A stretch of 64,000 bases of DNA from Penelope pileata (lineage: Eukaryota; Chordata; Aves; Galliformes; Cracidae): the NCBI GenBank assembly GCA_013396635.1, contig WBMW01003911.1, positions 644,216-708,215 on the forward strand. The letters are read 5' to 3'. The translations under genes were made by a program, and so were the position numbers. Within the stretch, counting starts at the first letter, position 1. Each line of letters starts with the position of its first letter. Positions 11,540-23,324 of this stretch are shown here, piece after piece. The notes under the pieces are model-generated. The model searched no databases and was not told the DNA's origin. It saw nothing but the letters and a program-made list of their open reading frames with translations.

Positions 11540-14500
11540 TTTATCTAGTAGTGCTTTTTCATAAAAAACAACTGAGTAGTACTCAAGGCTTTCCAAAACT
11601 CTGTGCTAGTCACAGCATGACTCTAAAAGTCACTTATTTTGTGTCTCAGTTTGGCCCTGAGATAGAGGAATTTTTACACATATTACTCAAATTTGCATGC
11701 TTTCCTTGAGGCCTCTAAAAACTGCAGCTCTCAGATACGAGCAAACACACAGGCATCTTTTCAAATACTTTTAAATTTCTAGGAAGTTAAGGAATGCAAA
11801 GATATCATGATTATTTACTAGCATCCACAGTGGTAACCAAGGTCAGGAGTTACACAGAACAAAAATAGAACAGTTTGTGTTCCAAGTCTGTTCTGACTTG
11901 TATGGTTTGCAGCAGCCCAAGCACAGCTCTTGATTCTGTACCTGAGGTGGGTGCTGATGGAGCATCAGACAACACAAAAAGACCTTTCTGTTGCATTTTC
12001 ATTAACTTAAACTGCTTTCTCATGTGGGTTTTTCTTTTCTCCTCTGCTATATATATATACTACTATACTGTACAGAACATTTTATCACACAGTCCCTAGA
12101 AAAGTTGCAATGCTTTCTGGAATTCATGCCAAAAAATAAAACCACTTTTTAGCAGACAGGTCAACATTTTCTTAGCTGGTAAAATTAGGAAAGCGATGAG
12201 TTGTCCCTAGGTTACTAAAATCCATAAATCAGATATCTTGACAACACCTCCGCCAAATCATTGCAAGAAAAACACATCCATTTACAAAAGCACTGGATTT
12301 ATTCAAATGGCGTTTTCTTTTCCCTCCCCATGACTTTATGGGTATTTCAGGCAATGAGATGGAATTAGTACCTTTTAATACTGCAAGGGGCATATTTCAG
12401 AATAAGCAGCATTATCCATTTTATATCAAAACAAAAGAGGATAAAAACAACAAAGCTGAGTCTTATTGCTGGGGAGTAGGAGGAATCAGGAATATATAGC
12501 TGCCATTACTGCTAGGAAGGAAACAAGCTACCTTCATAGCTGGCCTATCAGCATTTTGAGGCAAGAGAGGTGCAGTGAAGGTTAGAAAAGTGTAGTTTTC
12601 TTCCACAAACAAAACATGTCAGCCTGTAGGAGCGATGCAGACAATAGATGGTTATGTGACTACTTACTCTCTACTAGTTCATGATGACAGCTTTCTCTCT
12701 CAGGTTTACCATATCCACATCCCCATAATGGCTTATGACAATGCAGTAATCCATGACTACCTTCACAGATGCACATTTATTCTTTCTGTTGACAGAAATT
12801 GAATTCATTTTTCAGAATCACCAATATAGCTCCCTACAACCAGAGCTAGCAGAGAACTGTCACACTGCAGCGAACTGAGTAGTTCTGAGGACAAACCACT
12901 GGGAGCAGACATTATGTAACAAAAGCATCCCAATTTCAAAGATCCTCTTTCCAAAGAAAAGAAGACTTGACCCAAAGAGCACTATCTGAGACGAAGGTAC
13001 CAAAAATATGCTGTGTACCAGCATTCCCATAGTTACTTTGTGCGTTTGAGTGTGATTTTTTTTTATCATTTGTTTACATTTGTAAGATACCAAGAAATGG
13101 AAATATATGGACTTGACTGCTAGAAATCTCCTATTTTTGGATGAGATGACAAATCTACTGAAAGGCGTGTAACAGAGGTGTGGGGTTGGAAAAGGGGAAA
13201 GAATTGAACAAAGATATGGGACATTGATATGAATTTTTAAAATGTCATAACAGAAAGCAATAGCTGGTAGAGAGTAACAGGAGAAGTAAAGGATCTTCAC
13301 ATTAGTATCACGTGCAAAAAGAAAAAAAATCCATGAGGAGCAAAGCACTCCAGATGATGGAAGAGATCGTTTCTGCAACAAATGTTGGAATATATCAGAG
13401 AAATGAGCTACATGCCCCGACAGCCAGCAGGAAGCTCACAGGAGTCTAGCCAGACCAAGAAGAACAGCTGGACTGCAAAAATCTTGGGGAGTTTTGTTTT
13501 GTTTAGTTTTAGGCAAACTTAGCTATTCCTAAGTAATACTCACTTGGCACCTACAGCTGAATTTATTTAATTCACCTCTCTCAGCATGCATTAAGTCACT
13601 GTATTAAAAATTTACTGTTAATACTTCCTATTCTAGAGCATATAACCTGCTTGTGAATCACTGCAAGCACTCTATACATTACCTCTAATTCACCTGCAGA
13701 TTTATCTAGGAACAAAAAGATTACATAAAAAGAAGTCCTTTTAACATTTTCCTACACTTCTACCACTGCTGTCAGTGGAATTTGGTATAATATATAGCTT
13801 GGGCCATGTGTTCTGTCACTCTGAGTACAGACACACCATTCAACCACAAATTATCTCTGCTTCTCATTACTAATATTCATTCACTGCATGCATTCCGTGA
13901 AGGAACTACACCTTAAAGCAACATCAGTTCTCTGTGAAATTAGAAACTGAAGACTGTTTCATTAGCCACTTTTGTATTTGATGCAGATGGTGCATGGGTT
14001 TTAGACTTAAGTTCATAACCTGTTCATAAGCAGTATTTTTTCAGTTCACTTGCTACTGTGGAAAAGAACCAAACCAATTAAGAATGCTAAAATTGCCATT
14101 TCATTTTCACTGAGGAAAGAGAGAGGTTCTGCTAATCTGGCAATAAAGAAAAAATATCTCACTACGAGAATTATCCAATTTGACTAGATAGGTCATTTCA
14201 TTAACTAAAAAGTAACAACATCTCTAATCAGACTTTCTCACCTATAAATTACCATTTTTATCTCTTCAAATCTTCTTTAATTCACTGTTGCTTTTCTTCC
14301 CATTTGCTACCAACTACTGCCTTTGAAATATTACCATCAACCACTTCAAAAGCAATTTTAAAAAGGGAAGAGCAGGTCATTTTGGAATGCACTGTTCTTG
14401 GACCGTCTTCCCTCTTTTTCCCCCACTGCCATATTATCACAGATTTGTTTAAACTAGAGCAGCAATACGTCATTTAGAGCATACACTAGGTATCATAGGA

Positions 14501-16984
14501 GACTGTCTGTAGGTCAATCAAAGCTTGTCCTCTGGAATTCTCTCCAAGCACAAGGAACAGCAACATGAGAAGTTTTTCACCAGTCAGAACAAGGTGAACA
14601 CAGACCCAAAGGTGTCAGCTGCAGGAAATAGTGCAAAGAGGTGGGAGGGGGAAAAACAGACACATAACAACAAAAGCATTGTGTCCAGAAAGAAACATTA
14701 AGAATATACATACGTATGTATGTATATTTTGGTGAAATAATATACATACATGAATATGCCTGGAAATTATACGTATATATATATCAAAAAAAAAAAAAAA
14801 GACAAACACACAGGTTAAAGCTGCCTTCAGAATTTCAAAATTGTGGGATGGATAACTCATGCAGACATTGACCTTGATAATACTGGGACCATGGCACCAA
14901 ACACCAGACACAGGTCACTGCTGTCATCTCTTCAGATACGTTCCTATCTTGTTAGCTGTCTCGAAGGAAATTAAGACTGGGTAAGTTAAAGCTGAGAGCG
15001 GGGTCTTGCCAGTTCAGGTCCCTGTCTGAAATTCCACATGTTCAGCAGAGCCCCTTTGTCTTCAAAGCACAGAGTGAGACCTTTCAACAGAAAGGTCTCC
15101 TATTTGGCCGTTCTGCCTGCTGTCCCATTTCTTGTTTTTTTGGCTATCTTTCCCTCATTCTCCTTGCTAAGAAGTGCTGCTTTCACTGAAGCACTGAGTC
15201 CTCCTCTTTTCTGAGAATTGACACACCTGTGCAATATCCTAGATGAAGACAATCAGCACTCTAGATAATAGCAGGATAGGTAAGAAGCTTCAAACTTTCA
15301 CCAAGAAAGCATCTCATAGAAGTTTCCAGCAGAACACAGGCACAGCAAGATGCCTCAGTTATCCCTTAATGACATTTAGGAAATTATCCAGAAACAAGTC
15401 AGAGTCATACAATTACAGCATGGTAAGTCAGCCTCATACCATCATCAGAGACATAAACCATCACTCTCAAATTACTGTCAAGGGTTCACTTCTGTTTATG
15501 CTCACTGAAGGAAAGCAAGAAGTCTACTGGCAGTCTGCTCTCTGATTTTGAACAACTTACTCTAGTGAAACTTAACATGAGGATGCCGAGGCTTCTGTTC
15601 TTTGGTAAGCTGCACAACTGAGCATTGAAGAAAAAGGCAAATTTCTCTAGAAAGGTGGGAAAAGCCTTTTTTTCCACTCTAGAAACTACTCAGAAAGAGT
15701 ATCGCTACGATTTACCCCTGTGTTGCAACAAATTGCTTCTTGAGTGTAAGTGAATATGATTTTCAACTTTCCAGTGTACTATAGGAAAAGCACGTCACTT
15801 ACTTTATTTATGCAGCACCTTTCAAAGACCAAGAGTAGACCTATGTGCCAGTGGTCTACATTCACATCACAGGACTTTTTGGCGTGCAGATTTCCCTGTG
15901 TTAACTAACTTGTGCACATGCTTTTTCTTTCAATGAAAGCAATGAAATCTCTTCTGTCTCAGAATAGTTAGGTACTTATAAATAGCACCCTAATTCTCAT
16001 TGTGTAGATCCTAGCATGCTACTGAACCGACCTGAATATCTCAGTCTTATTCCCCAGTCCTAACACCCTACTTCTTTTGGATGGGTTAGCATGCTGCTCA
16101 GTTTAATCACCAATGCAACAGATCACAAACAGGGCACAGTCGATCACATGGGAACGGGTTTAAAAAATATAACAATAAAATATTTCACCCATTAGGGGTC
16201 ATTTCCTAAGTCTAGAAAGCTGCTGAAGGACTCTCTTGGCAGATCAAAAAAGTATTTTCCCTTCAGCTAGGATTCATTTTTCTCTGTTCTCTAATCTCTT
16301 CAATATTATATGATATAACTGATAGCATGCAACAGTTTTTGTAGCTCTTACAATTGGTTCAGTTTTCCTGTAGATACAATGAAACCCAGGAAAAAAAAAA
16401 AAAGGAAATCTATATTTTTTTCCTGCCTTAGTCTCATTTTCATTTGAATGGAAAATCATACGCAGATTATATGAAAGTCAAAGTTTCTGTAATGTCATCA
16501 TTTATATACTTAAACATTCTTTCTAAGCAGTACTAGTAGGCTACCACACCATTTTAGCAATGCACCTTTAATCTGTCAAATTGCAATGAACCTTTTCCCA
16601 TTTGCTTTATTCTCTTAACAGAAGTGCTTTTTTCCCTGAGCTTGAAGTACTTTCTACCAATATCCAAGCAATAATTAAAATAAAAGCTTAACAATTAGTA
16701 ATACCACCTGGCATTTGTTTCAGATTTTTTCCGTGTAATTCAAACATGTCATGACACTGGGTAACCATTATTAACTGCAGTTTATAACAGATAGAAAAAA
16801 ATGACTTCTACAGAAGTGAAGTGCTCTGTCACGTGCCACGCAGCCTGCCAAAGGCATAACAAGGACTAAAAAAATTGAATTTCAGTCTCTGAGGTGAATG
16901 CTTATACCAAGGCCAGGTCATAAATGGGCACGTGCCTATCCAAACCATAACGGACAGCTACAGGTATCAGTGGGTTGGAGGAAG
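11540..16984. other. Intergenic or intronic block, no gene seen
   Basis: This is unique AT-rich sequence with poly(A) runs (for example 13 A at 16,391-16,403) and a TA/TAC-rich patch at 14.7 kb. A 173-codon open frame on the minus strand (12,860-13,381) is hydrophobic and AT-biased and resembles no known protein; it is treated as a chance frame. Confidence 0.55.
14705..14800. repeat. TA/TAC-rich microsatellite cluster ending in a 15-A run
   Basis: Interrupted TA, TAC and GTAT repeats include the 16-bp palindrome ATACATAC/GTATGTAT at 14,706-14,721. They are followed by a (TA)n run and 15 consecutive A. The length is likely variable between individuals. Confidence 0.8.
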
Positions 16985-17095
16985 CACTGAGAGATGTGAC
17001 TTCTTCTCTGGTCTAACTCATTGTGATCTTCAGCAAACAATCCCAACATGCCTTGGTTTCCAAGTCTGTAAAACATGGATATCTACATCCATGCC
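16985..17095 (+). repeat. MIR-like SINE relic, forward
   Basis: The order 'TGTGATCTTCAGCAAACAATC', then 'CCTTGGTTTCCAAGTCTGTA', then 'AAACATGGATA' follows the MIR core (TGTGACCTTGGGCAAGTCAC, then CTCAGTTTCCTCATCTGTAA, then AATGGGGATA) with many substitutions. It is the most diverged of the MIR-like copies seen here, so confidence is limited. Confidence 0.35.
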
Positions 17096-18092
17096 TATGC
17101 ATTAACATTTTCACCACAGGGCTGAAGAAAACTGGTGTTTTCTCTTGGATTTTTGTACCGTACTACACATTAGTTGTACATTTCTTTTGACTGTAGCGTG
17201 AAACCGTTTAATTCACATGGGATCTAACAGGATGTGAGACACTGAGCTGAGTTATCTTTCAAATATCATTCGGTATTACAAACAGCAGCACCAGGCTGCT
17301 GAAAATTATATTTAAACAATGTCAATGAAAAATAAGGAGCCAGAATTTGCCTTCTTGCTTGGATGCAGTGCATGACTCACAGCAACGATAACTGACATTA
17401 CAGGTCAAATGGAAAACAAATTTGCTGATGGAGCCATAATTTGCAGAAGATTTAAAATAAATTTTAAAACTTCAATCACACAAACACTTTAAAACACATA
17501 GAGGAAGAAGCAAATTTTTAAGTCATTAATAAATATCAAATGACGTCCCTGAAATCTGGTAGAAATGTATCTTCTCTGCTTCTGTACTTTAACAGAGCTT
17601 TCAAAAGGTACCTGCTGCACTGAATAAATGAATTTTATTTCATGGTCGTGGCAGCTGTTGGACATATCATTCCCACCTTCACTTCCCCTCATAGCAGAAA
17701 AACAGAAAGAGTGCTAGCTAAATTAAATCTCTTCACACATGGAATAGGTAAAATATCAACTTCTGGTGTTACCAGTGTTGCACTCAGTGCCTCCAATACT
17801 TCTGGTGAGCTACTTCAGGGGCAGACTCCTCCCCTGTCCCTAAGTGGAACAGTTTGTTCCAAGTGTGAAAGGACTGAGCATGCAGCTCCAGTTGTTCTGT
17901 TCCCAGTTCTGTCACTGCCTGCACAACTTACATGACTTTGTCCTCAGCATTGTCTTCTTTGCCCTCATTTATGGATCCATGTTAGCTATGTACAGCAAGC
18001 CTATATATTATACCTGATTTTCAGGCATAATACAAATTATCATTCAGGTTTAAATAATTTTTATGTAATTTGATGTGAGTACAAAAGAAATT
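17096..18092. other. Intergenic or intronic block, no gene seen
   Basis: Unique AT-leaning sequence. Nothing recognisable was seen before the heptanucleotide array that follows. Confidence 0.55.
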
Positions 18093-18238
18093 GAAGGAAA
18101 AAGGAAAAAGGAAAAAGGAAAAAGGAAAAAGGAAAAAGGAAAAAGGAAAAAGGAAAAAGGAAAAAGGAAAAAGGAAAAAGGAAAAAGGAAAAAGGAAAAA
18201 GGAAAAAGGAAAAAGGAAAAAGGAAAAAGGAAAAAGGA
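18093..18238. repeat. Pure (GGAAAAA)n heptanucleotide array, about 20 copies
   Basis: From 18,096 to 18,237 the plus strand is an uninterrupted GGAAAAA repeat of about 20.3 units. The all-purine run covers 18,093-18,238. Because 7 and 3 are coprime, the array translates with a 21-nt super-period in every frame without stops, which produces spurious Lys/Arg/Glu/Gly-rich and Phe/Leu/Pro/Ser-rich open frames on the two strands. The unit is mirror-symmetric, so the tract could adopt triplex (H-DNA). Perfect purity suggests recent expansion and probable length polymorphism. Confidence 0.97.
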
Positions 18239-18617
18239 TTTTAGCATTTCAAGTAGTGACAAAGTAGATGGGAATATGGCAGTGGGAAAGCATAAGTTTG
18301 GGGCTTTTTTTCCTGCTCTGGAAGCAATTAAATCAAAGAAGAATTTTCAGACTACAATGTGGTCTATCATATATCCATGTTAGGTTTTGTTTTTAAATGA
18401 TGCCTTGTATGATATCAGAAGGCTCAATGTCACTCTGTAATTTGGTTTCTGTTTGCTTCCTTTATTTTAGAGTGTTTTATACAAACCATGCAGAGATAAC
18501 TTGTTTAATTTCCTGCTTGTTGTCAAATGCTTGTTGGTACATTCACAAAGAATAGTATCACTTTTCTGGTGGGGAGGGAACAGACTTCTTACCCTGTGGA
18601 TTTGGGATTATTTTGCT

Positions 18618-18652
18618 GGGGTTTTTTGGTTTTGGTTTTTTGGTTTTTTTTT
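18618..18652. repeat. T/G simple tract
   Basis: GGGG, then runs of T6, GG, T4, GG, T6, GG and T9 in succession: low-complexity DNA on the plus strand. Confidence 0.85.
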
Positions 18653-20461
18653 GCTAAGACCTTGGTATCTTTGTTCAGGACTCTGGCTTCTCCCACCATG
18701 TCATCAGGCCTAAAACTAGAAATAGCTTTCTATAAAGGGATTTGATATGTTGTATCTTTGTTTTATAGATATCTACTTCTTTAATTTAATAGTTCTACAG
18801 TTAAGAAGGAATTTTAACCTAGAATATTTTAGTCTGTATTGCTATATTTTTTCACTCACACTGCTTATGAAAATTCTATCTGCTTTGTAATTCAGCATCC
18901 AGACCAATGCCTTCTATACTCCTTGTTTGTTGAAAAGTACTACGATTTTGCATTTTACAATAGAATCACTCTCTCTTTACTTCTCTTGTACTTCTCAAAT
19001 TTTCTTAACCATCATAGGAAAAATGAAAACAAAGCTCTGACACACATCCTACGGAAAAATCCAGCCTAGGTTGCTTTTCAGTAGAACCGTAGAGAGATTG
19101 CTTGCCAATCACAAAGCAAAAGTATATTATTCAGAGTGTATTTATGTCCATTTCCAAAAAGCAGCTTGCAAATATGTCCAAGTGCAATAAATTTCTTGTG
19201 CTCCAATGTATTTATGGAAGTGAGTAATCAGCAGTCAATTTTAAACTCGCTCTTTTTAATTTCATGTCTTCCCCAATATCATTCAATCCTGTGCCAAAGA
19301 GAGAGCTACCCTAAACAGCATCATTTTGCCACACCGCAGCTGCCAGCAACTCAGTGGCATAACAATTTGCTGATGAGTATTTGGGGGGTAAATGGCACAT
19401 TCCTCACCACCACTTTTGTTTTCTTTTTCCTCCTAACTCTGTATTTTAAATGCCGTGGTAATGCATTAAAATTACACACATTGAAAAAAGATTAGAAGAT
19501 ATGCCTAGAGCAGCGACACCTTCACCTGTCACATTCCTTCACTCCCCTCTACAATCATAAAATAAAGCTTCTTCATCCTCAAAGGGGCTCAAAAGTCCAC
19601 TGGATGTAGCTGGAGATTGACCAAACTGGAGCCAGTTACACACTTGTAACACCCTCCTTCTACATTTTGTATCTGGACCAACTTGAAACACTCTGCCCTT
19701 CACAGGCCAAGAGCTCCAGAGGCCCAGAGAACTGCAATAGCTCTGCTACTAGGAGTAACCTGCGAGCATAGAGAGCAGAGCTCTGTGTTTACACCAACGG
19801 TTCTCCCTGTGGATTCAGGAAAGGGGTGTGTGGAAAGGCTGCTGCAAAAGCCTCTGGAGAGAGGAAAAAAAACATTGCAGCCTCTTCAGCAGAGCATGAG
19901 CAGCGATACAAAAATGCACTAGGGTGACAGGAGCAAGTGTTCTCTCCCTCTCCACCTAGGCAGCCAAGGTCTGCATGAAAGCTGTTCACTAACCTGTACA
20001 GCTGACGAGGGCTTTCATCCGTAGCTTTGGGTTCCAAATTCACTGCAAACAATGGGAATGCTGCCACGGAGTGTGTTGGCTCAGGCCTGTCGTGATCAGG
20101 AAATGACTTTCTGAGGGAGATGATGGGGCCTGTAAAGGGAAATGTATATCAAATGTAGATGGCTGTGAGGTAATAGGACAAGGAGCAGTTGACCCAAACA
20201 AGAAATCCATATTAAATGGAAAAATTATGCAGCACACAGCCAAAGGAAAGGACTTAAGGACAATTCCTAAAAGCCTTAAGCCTAGCTTAGGACCATAATT
20301 AAAGAAGTAAAGAATATATATAAAAATAATAAATACTAACAAATAAAAATAATAACATATAAATACACGTGGTGGGAGACAGAGGATACAGAAAGGCATT
20401 CAGAGTTGAGCAGAATACAAAGCACATAAGGATGCTGTTGCTTCACAAGGTACCAGCAGGA

Positions 20462-20475
20462 CCACCAGAGGGACA
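20462..20475 (+). promoter_or_regulatory. Weak CTCF-like motif
   Basis: CCACCAGAGGGACA matches the first 11 positions of the CTCF core consensus CCASYAGRKGGCRS and then fails at all three remaining positions; it looks like a one-base insertion. It may be weak or non-functional. Confidence 0.25.
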
Positions 20476-21011
20476 GCCACCGTTTGTCACTGATTCAGAG
20501 AGGAGCACCTCACAGCCACTGCCCTCGAAAAGGTGCAGCAGCACTCTGCCAGAACAACGCTGAATGCGGAGGCTGAGTGTGCTTGCCATGTTCTCAGATA
20601 TCGCTAGCACAAGCACAGCCAGCTACATCTCTGCTTATACCGCAGATTAGGTTTGCTTTTTCCTCCCAATTCTTCCAGCATCTAAAGTAATCGGGATTCC
20701 ATCCAGGATAGAGAAAATAGGGCTAGGACCTCTCGGGCTCTTTCTATGCCTGACTGAGATAAAAATAAAAGGAACAAGTGTGTTGAGCTAAGTGGCTTTT
20801 CCATTCTAACAGTCTTCATGCCCTTGAAATTTAGTTTGAAATGAAGCAGCCTGCTATTTCCACATCAAAATCAATACAATCAACAGGTTAAAACATTCTC
20901 AGTTACAATGAAAAAGTATCTGGGGAAATAATACATGATACCTTAACAAACATCTGAAAACTGAAAGGCCATCAGAAATAGAAAATCTCTTTGCTTGCCC
21001 AAGGCAAAGAC

Positions 21012-21125
21012 ATGGCACTGTGGATGAGCACCACACAGAAACCAGAGGAGATAGGGTGTCCATTCCCAGCCCTGCCAGCCCGCTGCTCTGTGACCTTGGG
21101 CAAGTCACTTAACTGTCCCCTGCTA
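21012..21125 (+). repeat. MIR-like SINE relic, forward (best copy)
   Basis: The stretch 'CTGTGACCTTGGGCAAGTCA' followed directly by 'CTTAACTGTCCCC' is a near-exact match to the MIR core, and upstream 'ATTCCCAGCCCTGCCAG' and 'GAGCACCACACAGAAACCAG' fit the preceding MIR consensus in order. The 3' part degrades into T-rich sequence. This is the clearest interspersed repeat in the window and is recognised from the known family consensus. Confidence 0.75.
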
Positions 21126-21823
21126 CCAAGGGTTATTTTTTTTCTTTGAAGTGTCTGTATCATGTACATGGAAATTGTATTTCTCTTAAATACAGTAATT
21201 CTACTCTAGTTAAGAACCCTCTAAATACCAGAAGTATATGTATAATATAATAAAATGACAGCATTTAGCATGAGGCTGCAGTAGGAAAGATCTACCCCAG
21301 ACTCTCTGACTGGCACTAACTCATCCAGATGATATTATGATATTCTTGAAAAATATTGTGAACCTATAGTAAAAGTCTAATTTTTATTCACACAACACAA
21401 AGATGAAGCAGCTTTGAACAAATGCAGTCAGATTAATCAGAACGTATTTTTTCCCAATAAATTCAAAGGGGAAAAAATGTTGATTTTCATATTCTCATGG
21501 TAAAGTATTGACAACGGCCTAGTTCTAACTCCTTTTTTAATGACTGCTGCCAAAGCATCCAGCTGCCTTAGAGATCCAGGCTCACCCACAGCATTTCTTC
21601 AGCTGAGCATCAGCTGCTGCAGGGAATCCTTCTTGCCCTTCCTCTGCCTTGAGATAATAAGAGAGAATAATTTTATAGGACTGTTTTTAAACATGCATTC
21701 ATCGGACCCCTCTTTTTAATAAGAACTGATGTCTATGATGAGGATATGGTAATGAGACTTTAAGCAGTCTGCTAAGGTATAGATTATAAGTTCTGAAAAT
21801 TCCACATACATATATACGAGGAG
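21126..21823. other. Intergenic or intronic block, no gene seen
   Basis: Unique AT-rich DNA with no coding potential or repeat recognised. Confidence 0.55.
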
Positions 21824-21856
21824 GTGTGTGGGTGGGCATGTGTGCGCGTGTGTGTA
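21824..21856. repeat. GT-rich degenerate microsatellite
   Basis: Interrupted GT/GC dinucleotides with GGGTGGG, a purine-pyrimidine alternating patch. It has potential for Z-DNA-like structure. Confidence 0.75.
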
Positions 21857-21924
21857 AATAAAATGGCCTAGTTTAAAACGTCTTTAATAACCAATATTTG
21901 ACAAATTGAACCAAGTGGGTGTGA

Positions 21925-21938
21925 GCTCCCCCTGCTGA
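21925..21938 (-). promoter_or_regulatory. CTCF-like motif, 12 of 14 positions
   Basis: The minus strand reads TCAGCAGGGGGAGC. Against CCASYAGRKGGCRS it mismatches at the first position and at the C of GGC; the rest fits, including the AGGGG centre. Confidence 0.35.
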
Positions 21939-21998
21939 CTCCGAAGCTAAAAGAAACGAATCCTCTTCAGAAAGCTCGCAAACCCTTTTGATATTGGC

Positions 21999-22007
21999 TC
22001 AAGGTCA
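21999..22007 (+). promoter_or_regulatory. ERR/SF-1 type nuclear-receptor half-site
   Basis: TCAAGGTCA is an exact match to the extended monomeric half-site used by ESRR and NR5A receptors. It is followed by AAGGAG, giving a degenerate DR1 (AGGTCA-A-AGGAGT), which HNF4/COUP-TF-type receptors could tolerate. A 9-mer this size is expected now and then by chance. Confidence 0.3.
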
Positions 22008-22270
22008 AAGGAGTGGACGAGGATAAGGATGTTAATTTAAGCACAGCTAACAACACAGGCCAAAAGCTGGCAACAAGGACATTATGTGCTTTGTTTTATC
22101 CCCCTGTGGTGCTTTTACAGTGGCTACCCGTTTTGGTGAAACTAATCTTGATTTACAGAGTAGCAGAATAGAACCATTTCATGCAATGTTCGTGCTCCTA
22201 ACAAACAGAGAAAGATCAAATCTTAAAGATGTTGTCATTAGAAGACAACATCCCATATTCTTGTAATTTA

Positions 22271-22479
22271 GGTGTGGACAAAATATATATCCAACTGCAG
22301 GCAGACATCTGCCACCGCTTCCATTACCTGGAACACACATCTGGACTACTGTACCTCCTACACTAAAAAAAATAATAATAATGTAAGAGCATAGCCTTCA
22401 TTTTAAAAAATATGCCAGTTTTAACATTCATAGAAGTATGTCGTGCAATGGCCTAGTCAAAGATCATCTTTATGTACAT
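22271..22479. other. Intergenic spacer, nothing seen
   Basis: AT-rich unique DNA with a short AATAATAAT run near 22,370. Confidence 0.5.
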
Positions 22480-22760
22480 CTTTAAAATAGACTCTATTTA
22501 ATATTTTATTGCTATCAAGATCAAATTTATCTGCCTTTATTAATGCTGCTTTCACAAATATCTAGGAGGATGCTGTTCATGCTCATCTGCTGGCTGTATT
22601 TTATACAGTTCCTGGTTTGGGGGACAAATATTTTATATCACGTAAGTTTGGATGTGAACAAGTCTGTTCATTTACTGCTGCATTCCCAGAGCTGTTTGAA
22701 AAGGAACTGCTGACATCTACTGGTTCAGATTTTAAAAGGCTCAATTTATAGTTATTCTCA
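22480..22760. promoter_or_regulatory. Candidate conserved non-coding element (texture only)
   Basis: Complex AT-rich sequence free of simple repeats, with GATCAAATTTATC, TTATTAATG and AAATATTTTATAT-type words. It resembles deep enhancer sequence by texture only. Confidence 0.2.
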
Positions 22761-22820
22761 TAAAATCTAATGGCTAGATTTCATTCTCAGAGGATGGCAG
22801 AAGAGGTAATTCTGTAGAAA

Positions 22821-23324
22821 TTAACAGAAATAAACCCATTCACTGCCATTTAGCTGTTCATCAACATCTGCAAGAAAATGTAGAGCAGAGAAGTCAGGAA
22901 GTACACCTACCCAGCACCAGCAATTCTGTGAGCATGGAAAATGCAGGAGCACTTGGCTATCATGAGGCTGCTCTACCCAGCACAGCACAAAACCACCACA
23001 CATTCTATGCTGAAGACTCTCAAAGGATTTTGCACATCTGATGAGGAGCACAATCAGCATCCTCACCCTTTTCTCAGGAGTAACCCAGCTCCCACTCAGC
23101 ATTTTATTTCTGACCCTTGAGGCTGCTCTCCAGAAGTTTCCATGCCAAGCTGGGCACTCAGGCTCTCCACAAAATGCATCACAAAATGCATGAGATGCTG
23201 AGGAGGAGAGGAAGGTGAGGAGGAGAGGAGTGGGGCTGATGTGCTTCAGGAAGCAATCTGAGATTTCAGGTTGAGGGGCCATACATAGACCTGCTCCCCC
23301 TATCCCTTGTGTGGGATCACTCAC
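22821..23324 (-). other. GC-richer stretch with a 167-codon open frame, unrecognised
   Basis: The minus strand is open for 167 codons from a Met at 23,324. The region is about 50% GC, CpG-poor and stands out from the AT-rich flanks. The predicted product is Cys- and Trp-rich and matches no family I recognise. There is no CpG promoter, and low codon periodicity is suspected. It could be a chance frame, an old transposon or pseudogene remnant, or an unrecognised exon. The two tandem duplications inside it argue against a conserved coding exon. Confidence 0.2.
23168..23232. repeat. Two small two-copy tandem duplications
   Basis: CACAAAATGCAT occurs twice in perfect tandem at 23,168-23,191. A 17-bp unit beginning TGAGGAGGAGAGGA occurs twice at 23,199-23,232, with differences only at the end. 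Both are local slippage products. Confidence 0.8.

Larger units (their letters stand above)
18239..21011. other. Intergenic or intronic block, no gene seen
   Basis: Unique sequence with a T/G-rich simple tract at 18.62 kb and a weak CTCF-like word at 20.46 kb. Open frames at 19.1-19.5 kb (plus) and 20.0-20.4 kb (minus), each 119 codons, are hydrophobic and AT-driven and resemble no known protein. Confidence 0.55.
21860..22270. promoter_or_regulatory. Candidate conserved non-coding element
   Basis: A 400-bp repeat-free stretch holding a CTCF-like word, a perfect TCAAGGTCA nuclear-receptor half-site, several TAAT/ATTA cores and low coding potential. The 60-codon open frame inside it (22,084-22,266) is unrecognised. 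The regulatory call is inference from motif content and texture. Confidence 0.3.

Noticed and set aside
12860..13381. 173-codon open frame on the minus strand
   Set aside because: It is AT-driven and hydrophobic with no recognisable domain, and the surrounding DNA has no promoter-like CpG or clear splice signals. Long frames of this kind arise by chance in 64 kb over six frames.
18050..18383. Lys/Arg/Glu/Gly-rich (plus) and Phe/Leu/Pro/Ser-rich (minus) open frames
   Set aside because: They are produced entirely by the (GGAAAAA)n array, whose 21-nt super-period keeps all frames open.
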